Positions 1 through 11,609 of a DNA stretch of 43,822 nt are shown here, in pieces (positions within the stretch are counted from its first letter, which is position 1; every line of letters begins with the position of its first letter). A model generated the notes under the pieces. It saw nothing but the letters and a program-made list of their open reading frames with translations, was not told the origin of the DNA and did not search any database. Both the position numbers and the translations under genes were made by a program. The stretch comes from a virus: positions 1-43,822 of IMG/VR virus record IMGVR_UViG_3300045125_000070. One strand, written 5' to 3'.

Positions 1-48
1 GTTGCTTTCTTCGTTCAATTTCATTTGGGTGTTTAACCGTTTTCGCAT
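1..48 (-). CDS. possible start of a further gene, cut by the left edge
   Basis: Directly after the stop codon of the large protein at 49-3573 an ATG follows (48-46), and a second in-frame ATG lies at 24-22. The frame stays open to the window edge and would encode MRKRLNTQMKLNEESN. No clear ribosome binding site precedes either ATG. The fragment is too short to identify. It is listed only because genes here usually abut like this. Confidence 0.25.
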   Translation of the reverse strand, partial: MRKRLNTQMKLNEESN

Positions 49-3000
49 TTATCGTGAAACGCTTTCGCGTTTTTCGTGCGCCGCTTCAGGCGTTATTTCT
101 GTCTGATACAGGGTCGTAGACCCACGCTGCACCTTGGAAACCTTTGTATCCGGCCGAAGCTGCCGCTCTGCCTGCAGGGTAAAGATTCGGTCATAGACCC
201 GGCGTGCTTCCGGTGTGATATCTATATCAATCGCCGAGCCGTCCAGCGTCTTGTATACACCGCGCATCCACTCAGCTATACGCGCAAACAGTTTCTTTAA
301 AGACCTAAGCGGGGCCACGCCGGTGCGCAGGTATTTCTCAAACCCTGAGCCGCCTTTTCGTCAGCCTCAACTGACCATACCCCGTCTTTCGCCCCTGCCC
401 AATCTTCAAATGCCTTTATTTCCGCCGCCGTAAACCCGTTCTCTTCGTTCAACAAGAACCGGCGGTAGAAGTGGAACATCCTCATGGATAGGCGTAGACA
501 CGTTTGCGGCCGAAAACTCCACGTATGACGGCCAGCACGCCGTTTGTCATACGCTTGTCCTCGCGCTCCATGAAATGTAATAAGTCCCTGAGGGGTTTCT
601 TCAGGTGGTGCGTACCAAGAGTCTGCGCCGTTTTCCGTCTCTATTGAAACGATAGACCCCAGCGGGGAAGGAGTCTTGCCGATTTCACCTAAAGTCTTTT
701 CGTTGGCCTTTAGCAAAGCCACCCGGTCTAGCGCATCTTGATTCCAGATAACGTATGGCCGCTTTTCGCCATGCGCTGACACCTGTAAACCCGGGATACC
801 GGCCCTGTCCAATAATTCAGAGGTCAGCTTGGCGTAGCCTCGCTATCAGGGAACGCCGCATCCTGAATCTGCTCAATCGCCTCACCTAAAGAAATGCTGG
901 TCATCAATCTCGAGGTCAACACCTTGCGCCTTAAGCTCTCTATTTACCGCTACCCGCAGCTTAATCGGAATCGGTTTACCGAAATCCAGAAGTTTGCCAA
1001 CTATATCGTCTGGAACATCCAATTCGTACAAGACCGCTGTCGGGACTCCGCTTTCAAGCGTCGTAGTAACTGCTAGCCCCGGGTCGCTCAGGGGCTAAGT
1101 AGATACCCCAGCCATACGCCTGCCCGCGCAGTCCCGTCCCAATCTTGTCCAAACGGAAACGGCCATTAGGAAATCCTGGCTCCGGTTCAAACAAGCCACG
1201 GGCGGCGCGGATAGCTCCGGTCTCGGGCTAGCTCCATAGCCTCCATCATTACAGCATGCGTCGGAGACTCGCCTGCTGTGCGTCCCATATCCAGTGGTGC
1301 ATCACATGAGCGCCTTCTACAGGATCAGAGTTGTCCTTAGCCAGCTTCTTTGTGATTTTATTGGAAATACGGTCTCACTACTATTTGACGGGCAAGTCCT
1401 TGAGCTGACTTTGCTTGTCTTGCTAGCTCTGCTTGCTTGCCTTTTTAACTGAGCAACATTGGCTTGTCCCAGTTATCCAGTAGTTGATTTCTCTTGCATC
1501 GATTTAGTCGGAGTCTCACCGAACCCTCATTCAAGTGCTTTACAATGGCCGGTTTTAAACACAAAGCATTCGGCGTATGCCGCATAGCTGCCGCACAACG
1601 GCATCTAACTACAGAGGTCTCTCGCTTGGTTGCGTTAATCATGTCCGTCATATTCTTGCGCAGACGGTACAAGTTAAGGTCTTGCAGGATTATCGTTAAA
1701 CGCCCAATTTCGCAGCGAATTAGCGCCGTACGCAGTCACGAAGCTTAATTAAAGGTTCCCATGGCGGTAACTCTATCTCTCCGGTCTGTTCTAAGAGAGT
1801 CTAAAGCAGCGCTTGCCGTCAGACGTTGACAGCCAGTCGCCGGGGACACCGCGTCTTCCGGTCTAACCTGTGGCTTGCCTTTTAATGACGCCTGTAGCGT
1901 ATAGCGGCACTTTAAGTCCGGTATTCGCTTCAAACGTAGACACCTGTATAGCACGGGCGTTGATACTTGAAAGAGTAATAATGTACGCCTTTGCTATATC
2001 GCGAACCGTCATCGTCCTTCTAAAAACTTCTTGCGTGACGGAAAATAAAATCCCAACCTCTTTTAAATATTCAGGAGCTTGGTCAGTAAGCATTCGTTTG
2101 GCTAACTCCGCAGGAATCAGACTTGGTTTACGAAACTGCTTAATAAATTCTTCGCTACTTACCTTTTCAGGCTTTTCAACTTTTGAGGGCGTTGTCTTTT
2201 CGCCCATCTGATATCGTATGTCTGGTGTTTCAGCCTTAAAGCGCTGTGACGGGGGAATGATATTGCCCTTAGTCATAGGTAACGGGGGCTGCGGATTTAA
2301 TTTGATTCGGCTCAAAAACGACCTTAATATCATCAAGAGGCCACCATCATAAGTGTTCTTAATGATTACGCTATCATCCCTCTTCTTTAGCCTTTAGAAT
2401 GATGTCAAAGTACGTCCGTTCACGGTACGTGCGGCCTTTTGATCGTAAACGAAAGGGTTCTGCATCCGCAAAACAGCATTCACTACAGCACCGGTTTTGA
2501 CTACCGAGAAATCTGGAACTTGAGACAGTGTTGCCTCAAGCTGTTTTTGCGCTTGCTTTGTTGCTTCACTTATTTGCCGCCTTTGAACATCAGTAATCGC
2601 GGCCTCTTCGTCGTCTACTATATAAAATTCAGCGTCACGTTATATAGCGGAAACTTCCACCTGAACGCTGCCTACGTAGGACTCAGGTTCAGTACTCATC
2701 CTTGGACGTAGTTGAAAAAGTGTCTCCAGATTGTCGCGAGCATAATCCAGCTCTCTCGGGATGGTCCCTTCGGAATACTTTGCAGGAGTGGGCTGAGTAT
2801 ACGACGCGCTTGCTGCGCGACATCATTGACGGCTTCTTCGTCTAGGCTTATGTTGCTATACGCCCTTGCCGTGTCTGGAGAAGCAAAAGAAAAAACCAAG
2901 CTTGGCGCTGGCGACTACGGTGTTGCGGCCAAGCCTAGCCATATCAAAGCGTAGCTCTCCAGCTTGCCCTCCGCAGAGCCCGTGCCGAACCTGTCTCGTT

Positions 3001-3573
3001 ATACCCCGCCGCTTTTGCCGCCTCATCCACCATCTTCTGGGCCTTAGCGGTGTCACCGGCTTTAACGGCCGCCATGTACTCAGCGTCCTTGTCAGGGCGT
3101 GACACCTCACCTGCTGGCCTGCCCGGCAACCGGCTTTACTTCCACCACGGGCAAGCCTGATTTGATCCAGGTCCAGTGCCCATGGCCTTAGCAAAGCTGC
3201 GCGATCCCGGTGGCCTGCTCCTTTGGAGTACGTTGAAAATCTTCGCGCAAAGCTGTGTTTGTGACTTTGAAAAACCCTTTTTGCTTCTTCCGTCTTCCCT
3301 GTCTCTTTGGTCTTCTTAGTAGACGGAGCTTCGGCCTTTGCGGGAGCAGCTTCGGCCCTTGCGGGGCAGCTTCGGCCCTCGCAGGGCGCAGCTTCGGCCG
3401 CTTGCAGCCTGCGAAGCCCAGCCTTCTTGCCACTGCTTCGTAAACAAGTCAGGGGCAGAAGCCGCGCCAGACCGGCCTCTTCCATCAAGATAAGCCCGAA
3501 AGCCGTCAAAGTCCATTTCGATCTGACGGCCATTCACGTCTGCTGTAAACGGTACAATCTTCGTTATTGCCAT
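49..3573 (-). CDS. large polyvalent virion protein with ADP-ribosyltransferase-like and HExxH zincin domains (frameshifted)
   Basis: The ATG at 3573 follows an AGGA-type ribosome binding site. The N-terminus carries DFDGFRAYL, a motif shared with the start of the next upstream gene. An Ala/Lys/Glu-rich repeated linker follows, then a segment reading DAEYMAAVKAGDTAKAQKMV ... AAKAAGYN. Next is an ART-like region: ARLGRNTVVASAKLGFFF, ASPDTARAYSNISLDEEAV, YFDIILKAKEEG, DDIKVVFEPNQIKSA and finally IPPSQRFKAETPDIRYQ, a typical end of phage ADP-ribosyltransferase-like polyvalent domains. After about 500 residues comes a block with PDDIVGKLLDFGKPIP and RAGIPGL...YVIWN. The C-terminal part has a zincin motif, STPIHEMFHFYRRFL, and ends with a helical segment (LKKLFARIAEWMRGVYKTLD). 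Pieces lie in all three frames in the order expected for one protein of roughly 1170 residues, so I read the stops as indel errors. Role inferred: an ejected or virion-borne effector. Catalytic activity is not shown. Confidence 0.7.
3328..3410 (-). repeat. tandem repeat encoding an Ala/Lys/Glu linker
   Basis: The plus-strand word AGCTTCGGCC recurs at 3328, 3348, 3368 and 3390, with GC-rich spacers. On the coding strand this gives repeated (K/R)AEAAPA-type heptads inside the large protein at 49-3573. Spacings of 20, 20 and 22 are not multiples of three. This suggests an original 21-bp (7-residue) unit disturbed by indels. It probably forms a flexible linker between the N-terminal motif and the ART-like domain. 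Confidence 0.6.
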
Positions 3574-3603
3574 TCCTGCTCCGTTTAATACGCCCTGTCG
3601 GGG

Positions 3604-5014
3604 CTAACCTTCTGCGCTGCAGCGGGCCTTACCATCTGCCCCTTGTATCAGCTTAATCAAAATCTCAGCGGTATCATTCACCGGGTCGGGCTGGTAAGTA
3701 AGCTGTACCTGGGGGTCAAGCCGCTTCTTAATTAAGTCGCACTCAGCCTGAGCAATCACGAACATATTACGCGGTCCGCTTCATATGCGTCCAGTTCTCG
3801 CCCGTCGTATTTAACTGTCGTATCTTTCAGCTTAAAAATTGCCGCTCTCATCACCGAACCCTCCCGAAGAATGTCGTATATGAAGCCAAACATGTCCGGG
3901 TCTGCCCGTGCAAACTCCAGCGGATTTTCGTACATATGCTGAACTCCCATCGACTCGACCTCTGACGCGTATGCGTTGCCATCCCAGTCTATCAGGCTTG
4001 TCACGCTTATGTGTAGTACTTTAAGCCAATGTAAGGGAGTTCGAAACTGGTCCTCAATCGCGACCTCTCCTTTACGAAAACCGCTTATTTCCTGTCAGCG
4101 TCGCTGGTTCACCTGGATTTCCTGGCCCGCTCGTCGCTTTAAAACGTGGCCACGCGCTTCTTAATTGCAGGTGACACAGACTCCAGCCACTGTCCAAGCT
4201 CGTGAACGATAATAGACCGTTTCACATATTATCAGACTTTGACAGTTCTACGTAAGTCCGGCTTTTTCACCGTGGCGGTGAAAAAACTGCCGCTGGTCAG
4301 GCTGTTTCTCGAAGTACCGAATAACGATATTCTGGCCCGCTTTAAGGTTGGATGAGCACCAGCAATTCGCTCGAAAATAGTCAACGCCAAACCTGAATGG
4401 CTTTTGTCACGTTTGGCTCAAAATCCTCTTCGGTTTCAGTCTCAATAGTAGACTCATACTTCCCAGTTTTGATTAGTTCCCGTTGCACCTTGGGCGGACT
4501 CCACGTGATGTCAGCAAGCCCTCCAGGCGCGATAAGGTATAGCAAGTTCAGCCGATGCTGAGTCATTGCGTCTGCGTACGCATCTTTGGGCTGTCAGGAA
4601 CTTTATCCCCTCAAGTTCCTTTTCCTGCTCCTTGGTTCGTTTTCCGGCTGACTGCGCCAGCAGCGGTTCGCGAGCCGCATTCATTTCAGCGTAAAGCCGT
4701 TTGCGCTTTTCGGCCAAACTTGCACCGGCTGCGTCTAACGCCGCTCGAGCTTCTGGCCCGGTCTTGTATTTAGATTTAGAGGGCCATGGGCCTCTCTGCT
4801 GGATTGGCATTTTTGACCGGCAACCTCACCATAACAACTCATCAACAGGAAGAGTGCTGGCTGGCATACACTTTCAGCCCGTAAAGCGGACGCCAGCAAA
4901 GACAGGGGCAATCTCGGCCAAATTGCCTTGCTGCATCAGAAAATACCGAAAGCCGTCATAATCATAGGCAAGCGTTTTACCGTCTACTTTTACTGTGAAT
5001 ATGCAGTCCTTCAT
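3604..5014 (-). CDS. virion protein with zincin metallopeptidase-like (MuF-associated type) domain (frameshifted)
   Basis: The ATG at 5014 sits two bases after the stop of the preceding gene, with AAAGG upstream. The N-terminus reads MKDCIFTVKVDGKTLAYDYD followed by GFRYFL, matching the DFDGFRAYL start of the next gene. A basic helical segment follows (SLAEKRKRLYAEMNAAREPL). The C-terminal half contains SIIVHELGQWLESVSPAIKK, then GFRKGEVAIEDQF, YASEVESMGVQHMYENPLEF and ARADPDMFGFIYDIL. From general knowledge this is the layout of the zincin-like domain found in phage minor-head/MuF-type proteins (HELGHWLE ... GY.kDE ... ATEilSMGle ... FA..DPeyFdFi). The second histidine of HExxH is glutamine here. 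At least four indels break the frame. Total about 468 residues. Probably packaged in the capsid and acting during assembly or ejection (inference). Confidence 0.65.
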
Positions 5015-8000
5015 TTAGCCTTTCAGCTCTGCATCAAAGGCTCAGCAACGCCGCCTCGTTCGTTCCCGCACCGCTCCAGACCGCGCCGGTAAATCACGCA
5101 CCGTACTTTCACCTACCGCTTTGCGCTGAGTGTTCTACGTATTTGTGAATAAACACCTTTACCGTTGCATCATCCGTAGCCTCGTAAAAGTCTTCCGTAG
5201 AACTCACCAGCTCTAACTCCATCTTGTATGCCTCTTCAAGGACAGTCTTCAAGCAGGGACGGCTTAGGGATATATCGCCGGAGAGTCTTTGGGCTTTCGG
5301 GAACCATATCGCCCCGGTCGTCCACTAAGCTCTTCCCAGTCCTTGTATGTCTCCATCTCATCCCCTGACTCCTTGTCAAAAAACGTGGATGCCCCGAAAT
5401 AGCCAGCCCTCTGCATTGAAGCAGAGAACTGGCGGTAGGTCAGAGTGAGCTTTCAGCTCGTTCTCAAGGAGCTTGCTGCGCCCTCTTCTTATCATCGGCG
5501 GTCAGCCAGCTTTGATTTTACAGAACTGTCCTTTGTCACCTTTCCATTGGCTTCCGCCTCGGCAATAATCTGCTCAATATTGTCATTGATGAAGATGGCT
5601 TTAGGGCTAATTTCAGGGTACGTGCCTTTTTATCATTTTCCGTACCCTAGCCTTACTACCCTGAGGAGAGTCAAGCGTCGCAAATACCTGCTTCACATCG
5701 TCAGGGGCCGTCACCGATACTTTGCCAGCTTTATCCGGCTTGGCCTCCGTTTCAGTAGCAGCGGAAGGTTTGTATACGTACCGGTCGCCTTCTAATACAT
5801 ACCCCTTAGGCAGTGTTATAACTGGACGGTATTCGGTAGCTTTAATTCCCGAGCGGGAATTGGAACTGCCGCGCTAATAATCTAGCCAAGCCAGCGTTAG
5901 CTCGAATGTTAAATTCCGCATCCTCAAATTGCTTGCTTAACTCTCTGAGACGCTGTTGAGCCTTATTCGGAAGCCGAGGCTTCTTGACGCGGCTTCTTTT
6001 GCTGTCTTCCTTCTGTTGTCACCAATTGAGCAGTTCGTCTAACACCAGCGACGAGGGCCCGGTCAATGAATCTCGATAGCCCTCAAGGGTTGTAAACAAG
6101 GCTGGAGTTTAGGCGTTTAAACTCAAGCACAATAACGGCAAACCTCTTGGAGGCATTCAGGTTTCGGCTTGGTAAGCCTTGGGCCTGCCGGGGTAGTTCA
6201 GCACTCCCTGTAGCTGCCGTTTCTGTTGGAGTAGGCTTCCCCGCCTTTTGCCCAGCAGTGCTTCCGGGGCCTTACCCTTGTAGAGGGTTAGCGCATTCGG
6301 AGCAAAATCCTCGTCAAACGTCACCCCCGTCCAGTATTTCTTGGACAATGGATCGAATACCGAAATAGACGGAGAAGGAGCATCTTCCCGATGGACAAGG
6401 GGTTGTAAACCTTAAAGGCTGAGTTGCACTCAATCTTAGAATTGCGGCATCAAAGAGGCTTGCGTCGGAAATTCGTTTTTGAAAAACTCCCGCAATTTAC
6501 TGATAGGTACAAACGTGTCAAAAGACAAGTTTGGCTCTATCTGCCTCATACCGTAAACAATCAGCTCCATAAGGTCGTTGTCATCTAAGGCCGATGCTCC
6601 AACGCGCTCGCTCTCAGGTAATACGGGCGGCACGTAACCAAAAGGCGGTCGCTTCCGTGGTGTAAATGTCTCCGCTATCTCCGTCTCGCCGGATTCGAAC
6701 CGCTCCAAGGCGTTGTTGATATGGACAATCGCTCGCTGGTAGTTCTTAGAAGCTGGCTGCATATTAAACGCAGCAGCTAGCTCATCCAGTAAACGCTTAA
6801 ACGTTGCTGTTTGAGCGCTTAGTGACCGTCCGGTTAACACCTGAATGGCTTTCTGCCTTATTCTTCCGGCATCTCGGTCACCAAATACATCAATACTGGT
6901 GAAGTCTTTATACTTGTAAGTAGGACTTCGCAGTACTTTAAGGACAGCTCGTATGCGGGATGTTGCAGGCGACTCAACCGAAATCGCCGCTTTCTCTGCC
7001 TGCTCGGGTCGGGGAACGTCAGGCGTAACAGCCTCACCAGCCGGAGCCGGGGGAGCCCGGAGGAGTCCGGTTTAGGCGTGACAGGTTCCGGGGCCACGGG
7101 CGGCTCGGACGGCTTGGGGCTTCTTTCCGAGGTTTAGCCTTCGGCGGCGGAGCCGATCTCCACAGGCTGAGGAACTGCCGTAGGCTGCTGAATGGCGATC
7201 TCTAAGCGCCTCACTTAAGGTATTGTATCCGGTACGGTTGCCAGCTGTATCGGTGTATACCCGCAGCTTATTTGCCCGGTCAACGCGCTTAATCGTAGTA
7301 TTGTTAGAGGCCGCTCCAGTCGCCGCCTCGTTGCTGTGACCACCCCGCCTCTTGCGCGTCTTTTTGCGTTATCTTGCGCTGAGTGACTGACAGGTTGTCG
7401 GGGCTTGCGCTGGAGGCGTTTTGTTCCAGGGCGTACCGGCTGGGGGCGCGTCGGTGCAGCCCCGGCCGGAGATGGCGGCGTTGGGCCGCTGGCGGTGTTA
7501 CCGTCGGGGGAGATACCAGTCGTTGGCGTAGCCGCAGGTCTTCCTCCTCTCCTGGTTGGCGGCTTGCCGTAGACGGCGAAGGCGTAACCGAGCTACCCCA
7601 ACACCACCAGTAGGAGGCGTCGGCGGGGCGGGTGGCGGCGTTGGCCCGGTTGGCGGCGGCGGTGTCTCACCCGTCGGCCCTCGGTTGCCGTTCGCCCCGT
7701 GTCATTGTCTTAAGACGGGGGCCGCGCTCAACCGCTCCATAGCTCCCGATAGGCTTCAGGCGCGATTACGTCCAACTTGCGCACCAAAGCCCAATTTCGC
7801 CACGCATTAGGTGGTACGGTCGTCAATGAAAGAGATGGGTAGTCTTCAGCTGGCAGGCCCATCAATCGAGCCATATCCTGCCGTATGACTTCCATAACCC
7901 GCTTGTTTGCGTAAGGCTCACCTACGTCGCCCAGCAGGATAGCTTGCACATCAGGTCTGAAGGTGAAACCGTAGTTACCCGCCGCCAGATTTTGCAGGTC

Positions 8001-10488
8001 GGTATACTCACGGTCTGATAGCCCCATTTTCTTGCCGTACTGCTCGTTCCAGCGACTCCACAGGGTAGAGCGTTCATCTCCTGCCAGCTTCGCCGCCTTA
8101 CCGGTCTGCAGGCGTACCGCTCCGCGAATGTCAGCAACCGTATACTCGCGGTTGTCCATTTCGCTCATCTCACGGGCAATATTGGTCAGCACGTCTCCGG
8201 CGGCTTCGTCAATGTTTGCCGTTTCTATTCCGTACGCCGGGGCAACCTTCTTTAATACCCGCGTAGACGTTTTATTGATGGCTTCCGCAATGTAAGCCGG
8301 TTCCGTCTTGGGTCGCCTGACGTCCCGCGCCGTGATTTGTTCGCCTTGCGCTCGACGCGCCTCTAGTTCCGGCTGAACCTCGGCCATAACCTCAGGGCCA
8401 CGCATAGTCCGCAATGCCAGTTGTTCTGGAACGCGATCCAAGGCCTCAACCGGCCTGGCTCCTGCCCCCAACCGTACTTGAACGATATTTCCGGAGGGTA
8501 GTGGCGCAGCTGTCTCCGTAGTTGGAGGGTCAGCGGGCGGCTCAACAGGCGGCGTAGGACGGTTAAGCAGGTCGCCAGCTCTGGTCCGCTAGGTTTACCG
8601 TGCAACCGGTCACTGAATTTGCCGATCCAGGTCGGCTTGTGTACTTGCGCGACTGCGGCTGATAACGCCTCCGGCGCACGTGGCCCGGTCCGCTGTGCGT
8701 CGCTAGTCTCTGCTATGTTCCGACGCGTTCAGTTGGCCATTGCGGTGTCGCAGAAGTAATAATACCTTCCAGTCTGTAGCGCGTCAGGAACCTTACTGGT
8801 TCTCCCGTCAGGACGGCCTATCGCTGCAATACCGGCAAAGGGCGCGGTAGCCAGCAGGGTAGCACCTACTGTCTGTCCTACGCTCTGCATCGCCGGTAAA
8901 CCGGCCTGTATGTTGCTCGCAACCAACGGGCCTAATTCCTCACCCAACTCGGCTCACGGGTTCCATTGCAGCGCGTTGCAGGCGTCCTCAATGCCTAGCG
9001 CGGCTCCACCAAAGGCCGTAGCTTCAGCCCCAGTCATTGCTCCGGCAGTTCCAAGAACCGCCCTGATGCCAAAGGACAGTAGCGACTTACGAAACGCTTC
9101 CTGGTCAGCATCCTTTTCAGGAATACCTCTGACCCATTAAAGCCTGCTTAATATGCTCGTACGCCGCAGTCTGAGCCGTCGCCAGCGGTCATAGCCCCGC
9201 CTAAGACACCGTGCGGTCGCTGCCCCAAGCCCAGCCGCTTGTTCGGCCGTAGCCAAACGGCTTAACACGCCGCTGTTTGCATCAGCTTTGCCCGGCCGCC
9301 AAGCCGGGAGCCATCATAGGCAGGTTTGTCAGGATGTGCTTTTCCGCCAGCGCCGGGTCTTCGTATACACTGCAAGCGCGAATCTGGCGACTTGCTCAAG
9401 GGCATATATCCTGCGACCGTGAACCAGCTCTGCTTCCGGCTTGCTGCTCACGTCCTTTGAATCAGCCGTGGCTACGTTGCCTTAAAATGTCTCTGAGATG
9501 CCGTGCTGCAACCTCCCGCGACCGTGTAGCCAAACACCGCGTGCTACGAGTGTCACCGTGGTCGGGGAAGCGCTATAGCGTAGCACCCCGGCTGACCAAC
9601 CGGCGCACCGGCGGCAAGCGCTCGCTGTCCCAGCACGTCCGATGAAGTTCAAAGCGGTAGCGCCCGCCTGCAGGGCAATTGCCCGCCTGTGCTAGCCGCC
9701 ATCACTGGTTCACGCAGTGTGGTTCACCGGGTGCGTTCTCTGGCATCTGCCACCAGTGGCAAGGCCTGCACGGCTCCTTCGCTTGCCTTATAAACGCCTT
9801 CTTTGCGCAAGGTGGCTAGCCATCGAGGCTGCTTGACTAAATGGAGCCATACCGGCTTCCTGCAAGTACTGACTCAGCCTCCTTGGTACCGGCCGATTCC
9901 TGCAGCATCGCTGACGCTCCGCTTCATGCTAACGTAAACCGCTGACGGTCAGCTGTCGGCATTGGAGGTTGCACGGGTAGGGAAGGCAGCTCGCGCCCCG
10001 GTCGGGCTTGGAAGCCCTGCATCGGAGCGGTAGGCATAGTAGGCGTGAAACCTTTAGGCCCAACTGGTACGCCACTTACTGTACGCTGCACTCCCGGCTG
10101 TAACACTGGTTGCGAAGGCGCAGACGGAGCAGATGTCTTAGGTAGGGGCGGGTTCAATCGCGAATAGGTCGGGGTTTCCTTACCCCATTCAGGGGTTGGA
10201 GGTGCCCCGGGAACCTTTGCCGCCCCACTGTACCAAGCTCTTAAAGCCGTCAAATTAGCAGGAGGCGTTTGCCAGCCTTCGACGGGTGCAGGAACGGGCG
10301 CTCGAGGGGCCGCTATCCCGGGAGTTAATGGCGGTACAGGCAACGGCTCAGATACATGGGAACTCAATCCCTAAATCTGGAACGATTCCAGAAGACGGGT
10401 CTTCTTCTGGCGTTAAAGGGAGCCGTTTCCGGCGCGGGTCATTCGGGTCAATAGCCCCCGGTCGTTGCGGTCTAAATCCATATGCCAT
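5015..10488 (-). CDS. giant virion/ejection protein, Pro-rich N-terminus, possibly more than one gene (heavily frameshifted)
   Basis: The ATG at 10488 begins MAYGFRPQRPGAIDPNDP. The first 180 residues are Pro/Ala-rich. A hydrophobic Gly/Ala-rich region follows around 8730-9140 (FRKSLLSFGIRAVLGTAGAM; QSVGQTVGATLLATAPFAGI), which could cross or penetrate a membrane. A well-preserved helical block covers 7728-8471 (about 245 residues, with AIRGAVRLQTGKAA-like and PNAWRNWALVRKLDVIAPEA segments). Pro/Gly-rich linkers lie at about 7400-7720, then another helical block at 6436-7020 (FKRLLDELAAAFNMQP; PFGYVPPVLPESERVGAS). The C-terminal kilobase reads YKMELELVSSTEDFYEATDD and ends FDAELKG at 5015. 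The open frame breaks on average every 100-300 bases, so gene boundaries inside are uncertain; one could lie near 6100-6400. The size, position and low-complexity linkers suit an internal virion (ejection) protein. I recognise no catalytic motif. Confidence 0.5.
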
Positions 10489-10497
10489 AGTTATCGC

Positions 10498-11588
10498 TTA
10501 CGCTCTTTGGATATAGTACCAACCGCCTTGCCCTCGTCCTACCTCAAATATCTGCGAGATAGGCCCGACCCAGCTGTTCAGCCAAGGAGGTTATAGGCTT
10601 CGTAAGGCAACCTCAGCTGTTGTTCTGTCCTGCGGGTCGCCGCCATCGTTAGCTTCTAAGCGCACTTCCTCAGCCTCCTGTTTGGCCTGTACTACCTTGC
10701 TCAGTACATTGTATGTTAACGCAGCCGGGGTCGGCTGCTCTGCCCCGCTCCTCCACCGCCACTACTAGGTGGGCGTTGCGCTCTCTTAGTTTGTGCGCCA
10801 ATCAGCCCTAGCCGGGCCGTGTGCATCTCCGCCGCCCGCTTCTCTTCTTCCGGGTGTGCGTCGTGGTTCAGTAGGTCGCTGAAGCCTTTCCGTTTGCGCT
10901 TTCTCACGTCCTATTCTGGCCCGGGCGGCTTCACGGGTTAACTCTTCACGTCCTGGTATAGCCTCGGTTTCAGCTCTTGTCTTTTCCGTTTGAGCCATTG
11001 TCTGCTCAAGTTCGGCCTGTCCTCGCATTTGCTCACGCCCAAACTTGTCATAGGCCATCTGACGGGCAATGTCCGCCTCCATCCTTGGCCGCTGCATTAC
11101 ATCAAAGCGATAGGCCCGTCCGGTTGCCGGGTCAATCGCCGAGGTTATACCGCCTGCTAAAGCTCCGCCAATAGCCCCGCCAAGCCCTCCACCCGTGGCC
11201 ATTCCCTGCAAAGCACCGACACCGGCTGTCTTCACGATATCCCAAAAGCCACGCTTAGGCTTCATACCAATCTGCTCTTGCAGTTCACCGCCGTAAATCG
11301 CCTCATTCCGCGCCCGCTGAATAGGATCACGGGATTGTGGACGCGCCGGGGCCGGTGGAGCCATAGCCGATATATTACTTGGAGGTAATGGCTGCTGCGG
11401 CAAGGACATCATTTGAGGACGGTTCGCCGGTGTGTACGGATTTAACCCGAGCTGTTCAGCTGACTGTACAGGCAACGCAGCAGGAGGCGGCGTCGCAGGT
11501 GCAACGGGAGAAGCAGGGGGCGTGCCGGAGCAGCCCCGCCCTCTCTCTGTAGTCGCAGGCGTTCTTGCAGGCTAAGATTTCTGTTCAT
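10498..11588 (-). CDS. putative internal virion protein with Gly-rich hydrophobic segment and coiled coil (frameshifted)
   Basis: The ATG at 11588 has GAGGTAACGGG upstream. The protein starts MNRNLSLQERLRLQREGGAA and continues with a Pro/Ala-rich stretch. Then comes MKPKRGFWDIVKTAGVGALQ, followed by a glycine-rich hydrophobic segment (GMATGGGLGGAIGGALAGGI), which looks like a membrane-interacting glycine-zipper. A long charged helix follows (EADIARQMAYDKFGREQMRG ... TMAQTEKTRAETEAIPGREE). The C-terminal part reads GFSDLLNHDAHPEEEKRAAE and AEVALRSL and ends GWYYIQRA at 10498. At least three indels break the frame; full length is about 362 residues. The stop lies ten bases before the start of the giant protein. 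Glycine zipper plus coiled coil is common among ejected podovirus proteins, so a role in the DNA ejection channel is plausible. I do not recognise a named family. Confidence 0.55.
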
Positions 11589-11609
11589 CCCGTTACCTCT
11601 AAAGAATTA

